Positions 61,763 to 64,000 of a DNA stretch of 64,000 bases are shown in pieces; position 1 is the first letter of the stretch; each line of letters opens with the position of its first letter. The DNA is taken from contig CAWBVZ010000011.1 of assembly GCA_963792385.1 (NCBI GenBank), forward strand, positions 1 to 64,000, written 5' to 3'. Made by a program: the position numbers and the translations under genes. This DNA comes from DASSUW01 sp963792385 (GTDB taxonomy: Bacteria > Actinomycetota > Thermoleophilia > Solirubrobacterales > Solirubrobacteraceae). The notes under the pieces were generated by a model, which was given only the letters and a program-made list of their open reading frames with translations, was not told the DNA's origin and made no database searches.

Positions 61763-62301
61763 GCCGGGAATCGCTCCAGGAATCGCGCCTGCAGCGCAGC
61801 GGGGTCGAGGCCGCGGGTCTCGAGCGCGAACTCGATCAGGCCGGTGCGCGCGGCGAGGTTGGTGTGCACGGCGGAGACGGTCTGCTCGCCGTACGCGCCG
61901 AAGAACAGCGCCGCCTCGATCTGGTGCTGGCGGATCCACGCTGGGAAGGCGGCGGCGTCCTGGTGCCCGGGGTAGCCGGTGCAGTTGCCCCAGATCGCGT
62001 CGGCGTCGCCGGCGAGGCCGATCCGCAGCGCTTCCAGGTAGGCGTCGAGCGGGCCGTCGAAGTTGCTCGTGAAGAGCAGGCGCGGCGCCTTCAGCGCGTC
62101 TTTGCGGCGCTGGCCCGGCTGCTGCTTGACCTGCCCGATCACGACCCACCGCGCGAGGTGCGTGCCCGGCACGCGCGCGAGCGGGCTCCCGTCGCCGTCG
62201 CCGAGCGCGTCGAGGTACGCGCTCAGCGCCTCCTCACGGCCGTGCTCGATCGGGGTGAGGACGGTGAGCGCGTACGCCTGGCCGGAGACGTTGCGGCTCA
62301 T
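61759..62301 (-). CDS. Uncharacterised protein coupled to Dyp peroxidase, paralogue 2
   Basis: A protein of 180 residues: AYALTVLTPIEHGREEALSA, THLARWVVIGQVKQQPG, APRLLFTSNFDGPLDAYLEA, LAGDADAIWGNCTGYPGHQD and HQIEAALFFGAYGEQTVSAV. Compared block by block with the upstream gene it is a paralogue (LTVLTP / ITVLTP, LFTSNFDG / LFESNFNG, IWGNCTGYPG / IWGTSYGFPG). The fold may be a dimeric alpha-beta barrel, like the Dyp and chlorite-dismutase group; this is inference. It overlaps both neighbours by ATGA. Confidence 0.72.
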   Translation of the reverse strand: MSRNVSGQAYALTVLTPIEHGREEALSAYLDALGDGDGSPLARVPGTHLARWVVIGQVKQQPGQRRKDALKAPRLLFTSNFDGPLDAYLEALRIGLAGDADAIWGNCTGYPGHQDAAAFPAWIRQHQIEAALFFGAYGEQTVSAVHTNLAARTGLIEFALETRGLDPAALQARFLERFPA

Positions 62302-62849
62302 AGGTCCCGCTGCACGCTTGTGAGCGTCTTGTCGTAGGCGGCCTTGAACGCCTCGGGGTCCAGGCCGGGCGCGCGCCGGCGCAGGTCGTCGAGCGCCGCG
62401 GCCACCCGCTTGGCCGAGATGATCTCGGTCGTCGTGGCGTTCGGGTAGGCCGACCAGTAGTGGTTGGCGACGTATTCGTTGTCGCGGATGTACTGCTTGA
62501 ACGGCTCGACCGGGATCGGGCCCGGGAAGCCGTAGGACGTGCCCCAGATTCCCTTCATCCGCGCCGGCACGACCTCCGAGAACGCGTCGATGTACTGGTC
62601 CCAGGTGCCGTTGAAGTTGCTCTCGAACAACAGATAGCTGTGGTTCAGGCGCTCGCCCTTGCCCGCGTCCGGGAAGCGCGGGATCACGGCCCAGCGCGCG
62701 TAGTGGATGAACGACAGCGCCTGGAGCTTGCGCAGCGTGGCCGTGACGTGCCGGCCGATCCAGAACACGAGCGCCAGCAGGATCCGCCCGCCGGGCTTGA
62801 CCGGCGTGAGAACGGTAATCGCGGTCGCCCTGCCCTCGACATTCGCCAC
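62298..62849 (-). CDS. Uncharacterised protein coupled to Dyp peroxidase, paralogue 1
   Basis: A protein of 183 residues, first gene of the Dyp operon: ATAITVLTPVKPGGRILLAL, LSFIHYARWAVIPRFPDAG, LNHSYLLFESNFNGTWDQYI, RMKGIWGTSYGFPGPIPVEP and YIRDNEYVANHYWSAYPNAT. The conserved blocks shared with the downstream paralogue suggest that both bind the same ligand or each other. No catalytic signature is recognised. The ATG at 62849 lies after a short leader with a terminator of the preceding gene upstream. Confidence 0.72.
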   Translation of the reverse strand: MANVEGRATAITVLTPVKPGGRILLALVFWIGRHVTATLRKLQALSFIHYARWAVIPRFPDAGKGERLNHSYLLFESNFNGTWDQYIDAFSEVVPARMKGIWGTSYGFPGPIPVEPFKQYIRDNEYVANHYWSAYPNATTTEIISAKRVAAALDDLRRRAPGLDPEAFKAAYDKTLTSVQRDL

Positions 62850-62870
62850 AAAGCGACCTTAACCAAAAAA

Positions 62871-62905
62871 GGACCGCCGCGCCCGGGTCAAAAGCGCGGC
62901 GGCCC
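62871..62905 (-). terminator. Rho-independent terminator of the 63.0-64 kb gene
   Basis: A 12-base stem (ggaccgccgcgc / gcgcggcggccc, one wobble) has aaaaaa on its left side and ttt on its right. On the minus strand this reads as a stem followed by TTTTTT, a classical intrinsic terminator. Confidence 0.82.
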
Positions 62906-62963
62906 TTTGTTTTATGAGGGGAGGAGGGTCGACGCGGATATTCCCATCGCCCTCCGGCCCTCA

Positions 62964-62994
62964 CCGTACGGGCGCCTCGTGAACGCCCGTACGG
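62964..62994. terminator. Second hairpin downstream of the 63.0-64 kb gene
   Basis: ccgtacgggcg and cgcccgtacgg form a perfect 11-base stem with a nine-base loop, between the gene's stop and the intrinsic terminator. It may protect the mRNA 3' end. Confidence 0.5.
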
Positions 62995-63018
62995 CTAGCT
63001 CTACTTGGGAGACGTGCC

Positions 63019-64000
63019 TTAGACGGTTCCGGTGATCGACCACATCCCGATCCGGTTGCTGAGGCGGATGTCCGGCCCGGTCGGACCCTGGCCCCAGAAG
63101 TAGTCGCCGATGTTGGAGACCCAGCCGGAGCCGAGGTTGCCCATCGAGCGGTACACGACGCCGGTCGGCTCGCGGTCGAGCGCCATCTGCGCCCACGCGT
63201 TGCGGACGGTCCGCGGACCGTGCCACCAGGCGGGGAACAGGTAGTCGGCGAACGAGCCGCCGGTGCCGCCTGCGACGCAGTACGCGTTCGTGTGGAAGCC
63301 GTTCAGCATGTGCAGGCCGTCGATCGTCCCGCCCCAGCGGCTGAAGTAGTCGTGCGAGCCGTTGGTGTCCCTCAGCACCTGGCAGGACTCCAGCTGCATC
63401 CACTCGAGGTCCCAGTCGCCCCAGATCGCGTCGGACGGCGTGATCCACTTGTCGTCGCTGTTGCCCTTGAACGTGAAGCTGCCCGGCGAGCCGTGGCCCG
63501 TGTACCACTGGGCGTCGACGTTGTCGACGTAGCTGCGGTCCCAGCCGCCCTTCGTGAAGTCCTTGAAGTCCTTCTCGAAGGCCGCCCAGCCGCGCCAGTC
63601 GAACGCGGTCGGGATGCCGCGGGCCGCCATCTGGGCCTTGAAGCCGATCGCGCTGTCCTGCGCGCACTGCCACTCGTCGACGGTCTGCTCGATGCCGACG
63701 TCGACCGGGCCGATCGCCAGCTTGCCGAAGCCGCCGCCGCCGGGGACTCCGCCACCCTCGACGGTGCCGTCACCGGGGAGCGAGACGGACGCGGTGCTGG
63801 TGAGGCCGTTGACGTCGGTCACCTCCAGCGTGACGTCCTCACCGGCCTTTGCCCGCCCGCGCGGGCTGCGCTCGTAGGCGATCGCGCTGCCGTCGTTGTC
63901 GTCGAGCGTCGTCGTCGAGGACGACCAGCGGAACGTGTACGGGCCGGTCCCGCCGGACGCGTCGGCGGAGGCGAGGATCTTCGCGCCGCTGCGTGCGGCC
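63019..64000 (-). CDS. Secreted DUF6345-like protein with PKD-like region, 5' end outside the window
   Basis: The frame is open to the window edge, so the N-terminus is missing. The visible first part is PKD/Ig-like (SADASGGTGPYTFRW, VTLEVTDVNGLTSTASVSLP). After a Gly-rich linker comes a domain of about 230 residues: VDVGIEQTVDEWQCAQDSAI, the segment DAQWYTGHGSPGSFTF, WDLEWMQLESCQVLRD, GLHMLNGFHTNAYCVAGGTG and a Trp-rich end. This fits DUF6345, whose GHG and Cys recall caspase-like peptidases. It ends at 63019 with two hairpins behind it. Confidence 0.7.
   Translation of the reverse strand, partial: AARSGAKILASADASGGTGPYTFRWSSSTTTLDDNDGSAIAYERSPRGRAKAGEDVTLEVTDVNGLTSTASVSLPGDGTVEGGGVPGGGGFGKLAIGPVDVGIEQTVDEWQCAQDSAIGFKAQMAARGIPTAFDWRGWAAFEKDFKDFTKGGWDRSYVDNVDAQWYTGHGSPGSFTFKGNSDDKWITPSDAIWGDWDLEWMQLESCQVLRDTNGSHDYFSRWGGTIDGLHMLNGFHTNAYCVAGGTGGSFADYLFPAWWHGPRTVRNAWAQMALDREPTGVVYRSMGNLGSGWVSNIGDYFWGQGPTGPDIRLSNRIGMWSITGTV

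Overview
The window is very GC-rich. It mixes two-component kinases, MerR regulators, ECF sigma, choice-of-anchor and decapeptide-repeat surface proteins, DUF1990, DUF3817 and LtrA genes in a way that suggests an actinobacterium, probably of class Thermoleophilia (Solirubrobacterales-like). This is inferred from gene content only: there is no rRNA or intact tRNA in the window.

Layout. 1-6000 is an accessory segment: the end of a GmrSD-like restriction protein, a lipoprotein, an McrBC-type restriction pair, a secreted DUF3761-like protein, an excisionase-like HTH protein and a tRNA-Thr(CGT)-like 3' half that may be an island end. 6.2-17.4 kb is ordinary chromosome: DUF2243, a secreted three-repeat protein, a MerR/DICT regulator with an MpaB-like oxygenase and a VOC protein, SRPBCC plus UV endonuclease uvsE, a DUF1990 pair, and a divergent locus of a CarH-type B12 photoreceptor regulator and a DUF378/fasciclin/SDR/SRPBCC run. 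17.4-27.7 kb holds GNAT, LtrA, VOC, a CorA-like transporter, a histidine kinase, a hydrolase and a complete polar amino acid ABC importer. 27.7-41 kb holds a broken secreted gene, a TylF-type methyltransferase, a PASx3-GGDEF-HD-GYP c-di-GMP protein, an OsmC / acyl-CoA-dehydrogenase-like / flavin reductase / methyltransferase operon, and a SsuABC-like importer. These last two fit sulfur or organosulfur use. 41-47.8 kb holds surface proteins with one shared leader, an HD-GYP protein, an ECF sigma factor with an anti-sigma-like tail and a secreted esterase. 47.9-64 kb holds a second orphan histidine kinase, malic enzyme, truncated hemoglobin, SGNH hydrolase, a choice-of-anchor protein, glycosyltransferase, ROK kinase, a Dyp peroxidase with two paralogous partner proteins, and a secreted DUF6345-like protein that runs off the end.

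The best regulatory find is at 16.42-17.41 kb. The MerR protein carries the W-x9-EH and E-x-H-x-x-G cobalamin motifs of CarH. Between it and the divergent operon lie three contiguous 11-bp repeats of the form nnnTnnACAnn; the third contains the -35 TTGACA of the operon promoter. This predicts a light-induced, B12-dependent switch over a DUF378/fasciclin operon.

A warning for all users: many genes (at least a dozen, densest in 1-5 kb and also near 9.0, 28.6, 30.2, 32.6, 40.9, 41.2, 41.75 and 52.2 kb) are split by single-base shifts, while conserved motifs continue intact on both sides. This looks more like consensus indel error than gene decay, so 'pseudogene' calls here should be read as 'frame broken in this sequence'.
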